Assembly (NCBI GenBank): GCA_910575565.1
Contig: CAJTFL010000019.1
Location: 23,393-87,392 of the forward strand
Length of the DNA stretch: 64,000 bases
Direction: 5' to 3'
Source: Lachnospiraceae bacterium
Lineage (GTDB): Bacteria; Bacillota; Clostridia; Lachnospirales; Lachnospiraceae
In this document: positions 8,525-17,482 of the stretch, piece after piece
Layout: each line of letters begins with the position of its first letter
Position numbering within the stretch: position 1 is the first letter of the stretch
The notes under the pieces: generated by a model
What the model saw: the letters and a program-made list of their open reading frames with translations, nothing else
The model's database searches: none
Told to the model about the DNA's origin: nothing
Made by a program: the position numbers and the translations under genes

Positions 8525-8574
8525 ATACTATCCATTTCTTGAAACGCCCAGTATTTCCAGCACCCTGCTGACAT

Positions 8575-9093
8575 TCAGCCGGCGTTTTTGTTCCGCTTTT
8601 CGCCTCTGCTCACATTTAGAGGTTTCAATGAAACAAGCCTGTGTCCGTTTCCCAGAATGCCGATGGCTTTTTTTAATATTTCCAAAGCGTCCTGTGTATC
8701 CCTTAATTCTTTTTTCAGCCTAGTACTGCGTTGCGTAAATTCCAGTGAATATGCACCCGCTGTCTACGTCATCTGTAAATCCCACGAAACTCGACGTAGC
8801 ACCACTACGCCTTCGTTTCGCGGGATTCACATCTAACGCAGACATCAGACGCCTATTCACCGTTATTTATGCAACGCAGTACTAGCTATTTCCTTTGCCT
8901 CATCGCTTGCATAATTGCCAGATCCCCTTACAGGCACTTCACCGTTATTTTCCCTGGCAGTTTTGACCCATGTACCCAGAGCAGTTTTACTGGCAGCAAG
9001 GTTCCCTGCACACTTTTTTAACCCTAGTTCCTTGTGTTCCAAATAATATTTCACTGCATCCTCTTTAAATTGTTTATCGTATTGTTTACTCAT
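8575..9093 (-). pseudogene. IS3-family OrfA interrupted by a MITE
   Basis: The first part encodes MSKQYDKQFKEDAVKYYLEH and an HTH region up to ASDEAKEI. Removing the MITE together with one CTAG joins GAAATAG-CTAG-GCTGAAA and restores the frame EIARLKKELRDTQDALEILK followed by KAIGILGN, the expected OrfA C-terminus. As it stands the frame stops inside the MITE. Confidence 0.85.
8720..8885. mobile_element. 166-bp palindromic MITE-like element, copy 2
   Basis: It has the same length and the same terminal 20-bp inverted repeats as the copy at 2741-2906, in the opposite orientation, with one visible substitution near an end (TTTATGCAACG in place of TTTACGCAACG). It has landed in the orfA of IS3 element 2, which proves insertion and defines the empty site as CTAG. 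IS630/Tc1-mariner elements are known to target CTAG and duplicate TA, so a derivative of that family is a reasonable guess. Confidence 0.88.
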
Positions 9094-9238
9094 GAAAAAT
9101 CTCCATCCTTTCTATAACTCTATTGTAAGTTATTTTATAGAATTTTCCACTTTTAACTTGTACTATTTATATTCTAACACCAGTCTACACAGTTCTATCA
9201 ATTAGCTAAAATAATTCCTATACCAAGCAAAAATTGTC

Positions 9239-9267
9239 TTGAAGTTATTCGGCTGGACGCATATAAT
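9239..9267 (+). promoter_or_regulatory. sigma-A-type promoter of the regulator operon
   Basis: TTGAAG, a 17-bp spacer and a perfect TATAAT lie about 30 bp upstream of the small DNA-binding gene. Confidence 0.75.
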
Positions 9268-9296
9268 TATACTAATAAAAATTAGAGAAAGTGTGA

Positions 9297-9494
9297 ATGG
9301 AGATGTTAGAGTATATTTCTGCCCCGGAAGCGGCGCAAAAATGGGGCATTTCAGAAAGACGGGTGCAAAAGCTATGTGAGGAAAACCGCATACCGGGTGT
9401 AGCAAAATTTAGTCGGCTATGGCTGATACCAAAAGACGCTGAAAAACCAACAGATGCCCGGTTGAAAGCAGAAAGGAAGAAAAAACATGAATAA
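9297..9494 (+). CDS. small helix-turn-helix DNA-binding protein
   Basis: 65 residues, nearly all a single MerR/excisionase-type winged helix: EYISAPEAAQKWGISERRVQ and then a short wing ending FSRLWLIPKDAEKP, with a basic C-terminus. It resembles small HTH_17 proteins. Its stop overlaps the start of the response-regulator gene by 8 nt, so the two are translationally coupled. Its position at the head of the operon suggests it helps control the operon or is a relic of an element-borne regulator; the sequence does not decide. Confidence 0.8.
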   Translation: MEMLEYISAPEAAQKWGISERRVQKLCEENRIPGVAKFSRLWLIPKDAEKPTDARLKAERKKKHE

Positions 9495-10179
9495 AGTTTT
9501 GATTATTGATGATGATAAAGAGCTTTGCGCATTGATTAAACAAAGTATTTTACAAGAGAGTATAGAAGCGGACTGCTGCTATTCCGGGAAATCCGGCTTG
9601 CTGCAACTAAAAGAAAAGGAATACCAGCTTGTCATACTGGACGTAATGATGCCCGGTTTCGATGGCTTTGAAACATTAGAACAGATTAGACAGGAAAGCA
9701 GTCTGCCTATTTTAATGTTCACATCAAAAAATGACAGTGCTTCAAAAGTGCGTGGTTTGCGGGCGGGAGCCGATGATTATTTAACAAAACCTTTTGATAT
9801 GGACGAGCTGGTTGCCCGTATTGTTTCATTGATTAGACGCTATACCCGCTTCAATCAAAAAGACGGACAGACACAGAGATTTGAGTTTGACGGGTTGACG
9901 ATTGATTTTAATAGCCGTTCCATTGTCACAATAAATGGAGAATATGAACTTCCCCCGAAAGAGTTTGATCTTCTTCTGTTCCTTGCTAAAAATCAGGGAA
10001 AAATACTGACAAAACAGCAAATATATGAAAAGGTATGGGGCGAAGAATATGTGTATGATGATAGTAATATTATGGCAATCATTAGCCGTTTACGGAAAAA
10101 AATAGAAGAAAATCCCGGAAGCCCTAAATATATACAGACGGTAAAAGGGATTGGCTACCGTTTCAGCAAGGAGGTATAA
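9487..10179 (+). CDS. OmpR-family response regulator
   Basis: 230 residues. The receiver domain (about 1-115) has the acidic pocket IIDDD, the phospho-acceptor Asp52 in VILDVMMPGFDGFE, and the conserved FTSK threonine/lysine switch. The winged-helix DNA-binding domain (about 130-228) contains LPPKEFDLLLFLAKNQGK and the recognition segment VYDDSNIMAIISRLRKKIE. It should be phosphorylated by the kinase encoded 3 nt downstream. The likely target is the set of 11-bp direct repeats ahead of the ABC operon. Codon use is AT-rich like the rest of the island. Confidence 0.93.
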   Translation: MNKVLIIDDDKELCALIKQSILQESIEADCCYSGKSGLLQLKEKEYQLVILDVMMPGFDGFETLEQIRQESSLPILMFTSKNDSASKVRGLRAGADDYLTKPFDMDELVARIVSLIRRYTRFNQKDGQTQRFEFDGLTIDFNSRSIVTINGEYELPPKEFDLLLFLAKNQGKILTKQQIYEKVWGEEYVYDDSNIMAIISRLRKKIEENPGSPKYIQTVKGIGYRFSKEV

Positions 10180-10182
10180 CCG

Positions 10183-11106
10183 TTGTATACAGAAGCTATC
10201 ATTGTGATTGGAATAGTGATTGTTCTTTTATCTGTATGCAGTTCTGCGCTGACCGTCCGGCGTGTAAAAAAGCAGATTTCGGAAATATCTGACGCTTTGG
10301 AAGATATAAAAAATGGGAATGGAAACAGGCGTATTTTAGCAGAAACACATGAGCTTATTGCCCCTCTTGCTTATGCAATCAACGATATTATCCTGTCTTA
10401 TGAAAAAAGGCTTTCTGCCTATCACCAGACGGACGAAACAAACAGGCAGCTTATGACGAGCCTTTCCCATGATGTAAGGACACCGCTTACCACACTGATT
10501 GGGTATTTGGACGCTGCACACAAAGGGATTGTAGACGGAAAAGAACGTGACGACTATATAGAAACTGCCCGCCGGAAAGCGCATGACTTGAAAGAATATA
10601 TAGACGTGCTTTTTGATTGGTTTAAGTTAGGTTCTAATGAATTTTCCATGAACATAGCGGAGATTGATTTAACAGAGCTGACACGCAATATACTAATTGA
10701 CTGGATACCGATATTTGAAGATACACAGGTAGATTTCACGATTGACATTCCAGAACAGCCTTTCCGGGTGCAGATTGACCCGGACGGATATATGCGGATA
10801 TTAAACAACCTTATACAAAATGTAATCTCCCATAGCCATGCAGATAAAATTGAAATAGCTTTATCGGAACAGAACAGGAATGTAAAAATTCTCCTGTCTG
10901 ATAATGGAATAGGGATTGACAAGGAGGACTTAAAGCATATTTTTGATCGGCTGTATAAATGCGATAAGGGGCGGTCTGAAAAAGGCAGCGGTCTTGGTCT
11001 GTCTATCGTACATGAGCTTGTTGAAAAATTAAACGGAACAATAGTTGCAGACAGCACACCGGGAAAAGGAACAATTTTCACCCTGTTTTTCCCGTTGATA
11101 GACTAA
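10183..11106 (+). CDS. sensor histidine kinase
   Basis: 307 residues with one N-terminal membrane helix (about 4-24), almost no extracellular loop, a short HAMP-like linker, and the kinase core. The H-box SLSHDVRTPLTTLIGY holds His96; the N-box is NLIQNVISHS; the G boxes are DNGIGID and GSGLGLSI. The start is a TTG 9 nt after GGAGG. Kinases without an external sensor that pair with lantibiotic- or bacitracin-type ABC transporters often sense through the transporter or the membrane; applying that here is inference. Confidence 0.9.
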   Translation: MYTEAIIVIGIVIVLLSVCSSALTVRRVKKQISEISDALEDIKNGNGNRRILAETHELIAPLAYAINDIILSYEKRLSAYHQTDETNRQLMTSLSHDVRTPLTTLIGYLDAAHKGIVDGKERDDYIETARRKAHDLKEYIDVLFDWFKLGSNEFSMNIAEIDLTELTRNILIDWIPIFEDTQVDFTIDIPEQPFRVQIDPDGYMRILNNLIQNVISHSHADKIEIALSEQNRNVKILLSDNGIGIDKEDLKHIFDRLYKCDKGRSEKGSGLGLSIVHELVEKLNGTIVADSTPGKGTIFTLFFPLID

Positions 11107-11110
11107 TCAG

Positions 11111-11141
11111 CTCCCGCCCCTTATGGCGGGAGTAATTATTT
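11111..11141 (+). terminator. intrinsic terminator after the kinase gene
   Basis: CTCCCGCC and GGCGGGAG form a perfect 8-bp GC-rich stem with a 6-nt loop, followed by TAATTATTT. Confidence 0.7.
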
Positions 11142-11164
11142 GTAAAGGTCTGCGTTCTAAAAAT

Positions 11165-11219
11165 TGCAAGGTTAATGCAAGATTGGTGCAAGGTTAATGC
11201 AAGGTTGGCGTGATAGAAT
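11165..11219 (+). promoter_or_regulatory. four 11-bp direct repeats overlapping the ABC operon promoter
   Basis: TGCAAGGTTAA, TGCAAGATTGG, TGCAAGGTTAA and TGCAAGGTTGG begin at 11165, 11176, 11187 and 11198 with exact 11-bp spacing, one helical turn. They are followed by a TAGAAT -10 at 11214-11219, and the last repeats cover the -35 position. Tandem half-sites of this kind are typical for activation by OmpR-family regulators, so the adjacent response regulator is the obvious candidate. Confidence 0.75.
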
Positions 11220-11245
11220 GGCAGACATAAAAAGGAGGTTTCACA

Positions 11246-12169
11246 ATGAGCAAATATGTAATTGAAACGAAAAATCTTACAAAGCAATACGGAACACAAA
11301 AAAGTGTTGCCAATCTGAACATTCACGTTCAAAAAGGACGTATCTATGGTCTGCTCGGCAGAAATGGAGCCGGAAAGACAACGACTATGAAGATGTTGCT
11401 TGGACTTACACAGCCGACTTCTGGGGAAGTGACGATTTGGGGGAAGCCCTTACAGGCAAATGAAAAAAAGCTGTTGCCCCGTATTGGCAGTCTGATTGAA
11501 TCCCCCGGCTTCTATCCTAATCTCACAGCTACCGAAAATCTGCGCATTTTTGCTACCCTGCGGGGAGTGCCGAACCGCAACGCAATTAAAAATGCACTTG
11601 ATTTAGTTGGTCTGCCTTACAAAGATAAAAAGCTGTTTTCCCAATATTCACTTGGTATGAAGCAGCGGCTGGCGATTGCACTTGCCATTATGCACGACCC
11701 GGAGCTTTTGATTTTGGACGAACCGATCAACGGTCTTGACCCGATCGGAATTGCAGAAGTCCGTTCCTTTATCCGTGATCTCTGCAATGAGCGTGGAAAA
11801 ACAATATTGATTTCCAGCCATATCCTTTCCGAAATTGCACTTTTGGCAGACGATATAGGCATTATCGACCACGGTACATTGCTGGAAGAAGAAAGTCTTG
11901 CAGAACTGGAAGCAAAGAGCAGCAAGCATATCCGGTTTATTGTTTCTGATACGGCACAGGCGGCAAGAATTTTAGAACGTATCTTCCATGAGAGCCGGTT
12001 TACCATACAGGACGACCACAATATACAGGTGCATAATCTTGATTTACCAATAGGAAAAATTGTTACTGCTTTTGTGGAAAATGGTTTAGAAGTATCGGAA
12101 GCCCATACTTGCGAAGAAAGCCTTGAAGATTACTTCAAACGTGTAACAGGGGGTGAGGGGATTGCTTAA
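11246..12169 (+). CDS. ABC transporter ATP-binding protein, lantibiotic-immunity/bacitracin type
   Basis: 307 residues. The nucleotide-binding domain has Walker A in GLLGRNGAGKTTTMK, a signature YSLGMKQRLAIA, Walker B LLILDEPINGLDP and the switch histidine in ISSHILSE. The C-terminal 80 residues are the extension usual for BcrA/LanF-like subunits. It would power the two membrane subunits encoded next, removing or excluding a membrane-active peptide; that role rests on family and context. AAGGAGG precedes the ATG. Its end overlaps the next gene by 8 nt. Confidence 0.92.
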   Translation: MSKYVIETKNLTKQYGTQKSVANLNIHVQKGRIYGLLGRNGAGKTTTMKMLLGLTQPTSGEVTIWGKPLQANEKKLLPRIGSLIESPGFYPNLTATENLRIFATLRGVPNRNAIKNALDLVGLPYKDKKLFSQYSLGMKQRLAIALAIMHDPELLILDEPINGLDPIGIAEVRSFIRDLCNERGKTILISSHILSEIALLADDIGIIDHGTLLEEESLAELEAKSSKHIRFIVSDTAQAARILERIFHESRFTIQDDHNIQVHNLDLPIGKIVTAFVENGLEVSEAHTCEESLEDYFKRVTGGEGIA

Positions 12170-12950
12170 ACTGGTTATGTGCGAATTTGCAAAATTAAAG
12201 CGCAAAAAATTTATATGGCTGGTTGTTCTTTCTGCGTTTTTATTTCCCGTGCCGCTGACAGTATTGATGACAATGCCGCAGACAGCAGAACGATATGACA
12301 GTAAGATAGCGATTTTCAATGATTACTTTCAGTCGGTTATGGGCTATGGAGTAGAATTGCTTTTACCGTGCATGATCGGGGTGATTGCAGCCATGCTCTT
12401 TTTTATGGAACGGGATAATGATACTTTCAAAAATCTGCGAACAATTCCCATAACAAGCACACAGATGATTTTGGCAAAGATTATTGTCCTGTTCTCTTTT
12501 GGAATTATTTTCAGTCTGACATCGGCTCTTATAACAATCCTTTGCGGCGGGCTGATTGCAGAAGTAAACAATATTGCTTACAGATTATTTTTTGCTCTGG
12601 AAATGGGGATTTTTATTACAGCCGGGACGCTGCCGTTAATCGTCCTTGTCGTTTTCTTTAGCAAGAACTATATATTTTCTGTTTTATTGTGTGTTTTTTA
12701 CAGTGTTTTAAGTATGACAGCCGAATCATCTTTTGGCGCACTACCTAAAGTGATGTGCTGGCTAATGCCAATTCCGCTTACAACCCTATGGAGCGCAGGA
12801 AATTTAACCGCGCATGGCACTATGGACGGTGTGGGGATGTTGGAAAATTTAATTCCGACTACATTTCAGACAATCACTATTTTAGCCGTTATCGCTTTGC
12901 TTTCCGTTATAGTGATTGATTATATGTATAAAAAGAGAGGGGATGAATGA
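12162..12950 (+). CDS. ABC transporter permease, LanE/MutE-like
   Basis: A 262-residue membrane protein with about six hydrophobic helices and the N-terminal pattern LLKLVMCEFAKLKRKKFIWL common to lantibiotic-immunity permeases. The TTG at 12162 sits 7 nt after AGGGGG; a GTG at 12153 is in frame but badly placed for that site. It overlaps the ATPase gene and ends 1 nt before the next permease start, so the three are tightly coupled. Confidence 0.85.
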   Translation: MLKLVMCEFAKLKRKKFIWLVVLSAFLFPVPLTVLMTMPQTAERYDSKIAIFNDYFQSVMGYGVELLLPCMIGVIAAMLFFMERDNDTFKNLRTIPITSTQMILAKIIVLFSFGIIFSLTSALITILCGGLIAEVNNIAYRLFFALEMGIFITAGTLPLIVLVVFFSKNYIFSVLLCVFYSVLSMTAESSFGALPKVMCWLMPIPLTTLWSAGNLTAHGTMDGVGMLENLIPTTFQTITILAVIALLSVIVIDYMYKKRGDE

Positions 12951-12951
12951 T

Positions 12952-13731
12952 ATGTTTCGCATGGTTAAGACCGAAATATGGAAATTAAAGCGGTATCATA
13001 TGATATGGGCAGGTGTTTTTCTAATGCTGCTTTCTGTCGTATTAACGCTTTTTTCCACAACTGCATTGGACGGAACGGTTTGGACATTTTCCTTTTTTAC
13101 AGAGCAGGTAATCAAAAATAATGTCACAACGATTTTCCCCATGTGCATTGCCCTCATTGCCGGATATATCATAGCAAGGGAAGGAAAAGACGATACGCTG
13201 AAAAGTATTATGACTATTCCTGTTCCTTATAGCAGCCTGTTGTGGGGGAAATTGCTTGTATGTGCGCTGCTTTCTTTATTTTTGGGGATGGTAAGTGCGA
13301 CATTCACGGTAATTGCCAATTTGATGATGGGATTTTCGGGAATGTCTGTAACATCAGTATTACAGACATTTATCCAGATTATTCTCAACTGTCTGTTTTT
13401 GTATATTGCAGTCATGCCTGTAATTACATTCGCTGCCCGTATACCAAACGGACATATGCTTGGGACAATTATTGCTTTTGTTTATGGCTATGGCGGTATG
13501 TTTGCTTCTGGAAATGCTACATTAGCAAATGTTTATCCTGTTACTGCAAGTTTGGGCTTAATCAGTTACAGAAGCTACGATCCGGCTGTACATTGGAATG
13601 TGTTCATCTGTCTGTTTAGCATGATTGCCGTATTGATGATTACTGCTGTTTTCGTATTCACGGCAAAAGGAAACGTGCCAGTCAAGGCAGCAAAAAAGCA
13701 CAAAAAAGCAACAAACAAAAAAGGTTGGTAA
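12952..13731 (+). CDS. ABC transporter permease, LanG/MutG-like
   Basis: A 259-residue membrane protein with six predicted helices. The start FRMVKTEIWKLKRYHMIWAG mirrors that of the first permease, which suggests a duplicated pair forming a heterodimeric channel. The chosen ATG is 9 nt after GGGG; an ATG three codons earlier abuts that sequence. The C-terminus is strongly basic (KAAKKHKKATNKKGW). Confidence 0.85.
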   Translation: MFRMVKTEIWKLKRYHMIWAGVFLMLLSVVLTLFSTTALDGTVWTFSFFTEQVIKNNVTTIFPMCIALIAGYIIAREGKDDTLKSIMTIPVPYSSLLWGKLLVCALLSLFLGMVSATFTVIANLMMGFSGMSVTSVLQTFIQIILNCLFLYIAVMPVITFAARIPNGHMLGTIIAFVYGYGGMFASGNATLANVYPVTASLGLISYRSYDPAVHWNVFICLFSMIAVLMITAVFVFTAKGNVPVKAAKKHKKATNKKGW

Positions 13732-13745
13732 GGGAGGTTATAGGA

Positions 13746-14129
13746 ATGAAGAGAAAATTGACTATCGGGATTGCAGCAGTTGTAATACTTATTGTAGGTG
13801 TTATTGGTTTTTGTATGTGGTTCCTTTCGGGAACTGGCAGCACATACTATTATTCACAGATTGATAACAGTAAAATAGAACAGACCGAATCAAAAGGCGG
13901 TGTAATTAACTTTAGCGGAAGTATGGATTACTCATACACTTTATTTTCTTACGATGAGAATGGAAAAGGAAAAGACATTACATTCGGAACATCAAAGGAA
14001 TTGAAAGAGGGAGCTTTTATCCGTTTAACAGTAATGCCGATCCGAGGTGTTCTTGAATGGAAAGAGGTGCAATATGATGAACTTCCTGCCGTTGTGCAAA
14101 GCAATTATACAGCACCAACGAGTGAATAA
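13746..14129 (+). CDS. YxeA family (DUF1093-like) protein
   Basis: 127 residues with an uncleaved signal or single membrane helix (about 5-27) and a small extracellular beta-rich domain. The segments YYYSQIDNSK, YSYTLFSYDENGKGKDITF and LKEGAFIRLTV match my memory of the YxeA family. GGGAGG lies 9 nt before the ATG. It is the fourth gene of the transporter operon. YxeA proteins often accompany two-component/ABC modules of this kind, with unknown biochemical role. Confidence 0.7.
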   Translation: MKRKLTIGIAAVVILIVGVIGFCMWFLSGTGSTYYYSQIDNSKIEQTESKGGVINFSGSMDYSYTLFSYDENGKGKDITFGTSKELKEGAFIRLTVMPIRGVLEWKEVQYDELPAVVQSNYTAPTSE

Positions 14130-14172
14130 GGGCAGTTATAGGTTTGGAATTAAAAATAGAAAGGCTGATGAT

Positions 14173-14646
14173 ATGCGCTATAAGAAAATACGTTTCCATT
14201 TCCTTTCAATAAGTGTTTTGATATTTGGTTTGACACTTGCAGGGTGTTCAAAAGATGAAATCTTAGATCAGTATAATAGTGTTGTCCAAATAGCTGGAAA
14301 TACAGCACTCACAAGCGATTTTTCACTGAAAGGAAATCGGACATACGGGGAAGATTGCTATACCGGGACGTATACGGCAGATTATAAGGATTTTTCTAAA
14401 ACAGAATATCTCTTTGGCGGAACTTCTATCGAGCGTGAAAATGGCAAAGATATTTCTGTTTCCTGCGACTTGGAGATTACCGAGGGAACAGCGCAAGTGT
14501 TTTGGGTTTCCGGCAGCGATGATCCGGTAATCCTGCTTGAAGCAACTGACAGCTATTCAGAAACAATAACACTGCCGGAAGGCGGGAACTATATTGGCGT
14601 TGTTGGAAACAACTTTACAGGACATTTAGAAATGAATATAGAATAA
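14173..14646 (+). CDS. predicted lipoprotein of the transporter operon
   Basis: 157 residues with a basic N-terminus, a hydrophobic signal and a lipobox LAGC, so probably lipid-anchored on the outer face of the membrane. The mature part has no family I recognise; it is Thr/Tyr/Gly-rich and probably all-beta. By position it may play a LanI-like immunity or ligand-binding role, but that is conjecture. The ATG follows GAAAGG. Confidence 0.65.
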   Translation: MRYKKIRFHFLSISVLIFGLTLAGCSKDEILDQYNSVVQIAGNTALTSDFSLKGNRTYGEDCYTGTYTADYKDFSKTEYLFGGTSIERENGKDISVSCDLEITEGTAQVFWVSGSDDPVILLEATDSYSETITLPEGGNYIGVVGNNFTGHLEMNIE

Positions 14647-14674
14647 TAATCTGCCGGACGACGGCAAAAGAAAA

Positions 14675-14757
14675 AAAGCCGCCGTCAAGCAGAGGCTTTT
14701 TCACGCGCCTATTCTTATACGGCGGCTTTGGGAAAATCAAAGCCGCCGTTTCTTTTT
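14675..14757 (+). terminator. terminator with a competing upstream arm
   Basis: ACGGCGGCTTTG (14719-14730) pairs perfectly with CAAAGCCGCCGT (14738-14749) and is followed by TTCTTTTT, a strong intrinsic terminator. A further copy AAAGCCGCCGT at 14675-14685 can pair with the same middle arm instead, so terminator and antiterminator folds exclude each other. Confidence 0.75.
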
Positions 14758-14795
14758 ATCTTCTCAAGGAATGACGCGGTATCACTGTTAAAAGC

Positions 14796-14819
14796 GGCGG
14801 CTAAAAGGAGGTAGCCGCC
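14796..14819 (+). promoter_or_regulatory. hairpin presenting a Shine-Dalgarno in its loop
   Basis: GGCGGCTA (14796-14803) and TAGCCGCC (14812-14819) form a perfect 8-bp stem. The loop is exactly AAAGGAGG, and the ATG follows the stem without a gap. The ribosome-binding site would be exposed while the start codon abuts the helix. Confidence 0.65.
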
Positions 14820-16593
<1,774 letters not shown>

Positions 16594-16705
16594 TTAATAA
16601 CTCGTTTATTATACAACTGGAAGGATAAGAAATCCAGAAAAATTTTCGGACGATTTTGGGAAAACGATAAAAACGAAAAAATTTTAAAAAATTGAAAAAT
16701 AAGTC

Positions 16706-16733
16706 TTGCAATATTAAAAAAATGTGCTATAAT
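16706..16733 (+). promoter_or_regulatory. tRNA-Gly promoter
   Basis: TTGCAA, a 16-bp spacer and a perfect TATAAT end 12 bp before the tRNA. Confidence 0.8.
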
Positions 16734-16745
16734 AAGTTCCAGGTT

Positions 16746-16816
16746 GCAGGTGTAGTTCATTGGTAGAATATCAGCTTCCCAAGCTGAGGAGGGGGGTTCG
16801 ATTCCCCTCACCTGCT
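16746..16816 (+). tRNA. tRNA-Gly (anticodon CCC)
   Basis: The acceptor GCAGGTG pairs with CACCTGC, with T as discriminator. The anticodon stem TCAGC/GCTGA encloses the loop TTCCCAA, giving anticodon CCC for glycine GGG codons. The T arm has GGTTCGATTCC. CCA is not encoded. A terminator follows immediately. Confidence 0.95.
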
Positions 16817-16820
16817 CTTT

Positions 16821-16849
16821 AAAACCCTTGATTTTTCAAGGGTTTTTCT
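16821..16849 (+). terminator. intrinsic terminator of tRNA-Gly
   Basis: AAACCCTTGA pairs with TCAAGGGTTT across a short T-rich loop and ends in TTTTTCTT. Confidence 0.85.
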
Positions 16850-16941
16850 TATTATATCGTCGTATTCCTGATGCTTGCCTTTTTATCTGATAAGAGAAAA
16901 GCAAGAGAAAAATTAAGGGAAAGCTGTTCTTGCTGGCGCGG

Positions 16942-17040
16942 AGGCAGAGAGGATTGGTGAGAGCAGAATATTTACCAGCTATTGCGGAGGCTATGGAAGC
17001 AGATGTGAATGCTTTAGATGAAGCGGAAAGGAAAAAGACT
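16942..17040 (+). pseudogene. possible remnant of an XRE-type regulator
   Basis: One frame reads RRQRGLVRAEYLPAIAEAME and ADVNALDE, reminiscent of the C-terminal part of a phage-repressor-like helix-turn-helix. There is no start codon with a ribosome-binding site, and the frame runs on into the opposite-strand tRNA. The rest of the stretch between the tRNAs looks empty. Confidence 0.2.
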
Positions 17041-17061
17041 ATTTGCAAAGCAAAGAAAAAA

Positions 17062-17135
17062 TGGAAGCAAAGGGGCTCGAACCCTTGGCCTCCCGCTAGT
17101 CAGGCGAGCGCTCATCCCAGCTGAGCTATGCTTCC
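17062..17135 (-). tRNA. tRNA-Val (anticodon GAC)
   Basis: Read on the minus strand, the acceptor GGAAGCA pairs with TGCTTCC. The D arm is GCTCAGCTGGGATGAGC. The anticodon stem CTCGC/GCGGG encloses the loop CTGACTA, anticodon GAC for valine GTC/GTT codons. The T arm has GGGTTCGAGCCC. A discriminator A is present and CCA is not encoded. Confidence 0.92.
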
Positions 17136-17144
17136 ATGCTATTT

Positions 17145-17172
17145 ATTATAGCATATTGGATCTAAATTGCAA
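17145..17172 (-). promoter_or_regulatory. tRNA-Val promoter
   Basis: On the minus strand TTGCAA, a 16-bp spacer and TATAAT lie 9 bp before the tRNA. The hexamers and spacer length are the same as those of the tRNA-Gly promoter. Confidence 0.8.
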
Positions 17173-17295
17173 TAAATTTTTGCTTATGGATGAATAAAAT
17201 GCTACAATTACTAACATTTAATGCTGCAATCACTGAAATAGGAATATAGGATGTGACAAAGGAATACCGGAAGAGTGCAGCGCCAAATAGAGAAA

Positions 17296-17365
17296 AGCAA
17301 GGGCGTTGACCACCTCGCCAATATGGGCAGAGGAACGCCCTTCTTTAATTAATCTATCCCTTGCT
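17296..17365 (+). promoter_or_regulatory. attenuator-like leader of the ABC exporter operon
   Basis: AAGGGCGTT (17299-17307) can pair perfectly with AACGCCCTT (17334-17342), followed by CTTTAATT. The overlapping 5' arm AGCAAGGG (17296-17303) can instead pair with CCCTTGCT (17358-17365). The two folds exclude each other. Between this leader and the gene there is a further GTAAGT/ACTTAC pairing and no obvious peptide gene. The pattern fits transcription attenuation ahead of a drug exporter, but it is unproven. Confidence 0.45.
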
Positions 17366-17482
17366 CTTGAAAAAATGGAAAAAGAGCAGCATTAGCAACG
17401 GAGAGCGCTGTAAGTGCGGTTTTCCAAGATAAAACAAAGCAACTTACCGCCCAATAAAAGGGGGAGGTAAAAGGAGGAGACG

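Larger units (their letters stand above)
8466..9190 (-). mobile_element. IS3-family element 2, inverted, truncated and split by a MITE
   Basis: It reads leftward. orfA starts at 9093 after GGAG, is broken by the MITE at 8720-8885, and resumes to the left. A short orfB remnant follows the slippery A-run and contains an in-frame TAG where Tyr is expected (SRNG-stop-YSF). The right edge near 9190 is placed by a TGTAGACTGGTGTTAG segment that resembles the left end of element 1. The distal part of orfB is lost at the junction with element 1. Confidence 0.7.

Noticed and set aside
8588..8836. Plus-strand frame across IS3 element 2 and the MITE
   Set aside because: Antisense to orfA and running through the palindromic element; no translation signal.
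16930..17124. Frame between the two tRNAs as an intact gene
   Set aside because: It runs into the complement of tRNA-Val and lacks a start with a ribosome-binding site; kept only as a possible regulator remnant.
17374..17394. Six-codon ORF (MEKEQH) as leader peptide of the ABC exporter
   Set aside because: No Shine-Dalgarno before its ATG and it lies after the putative switch helices.
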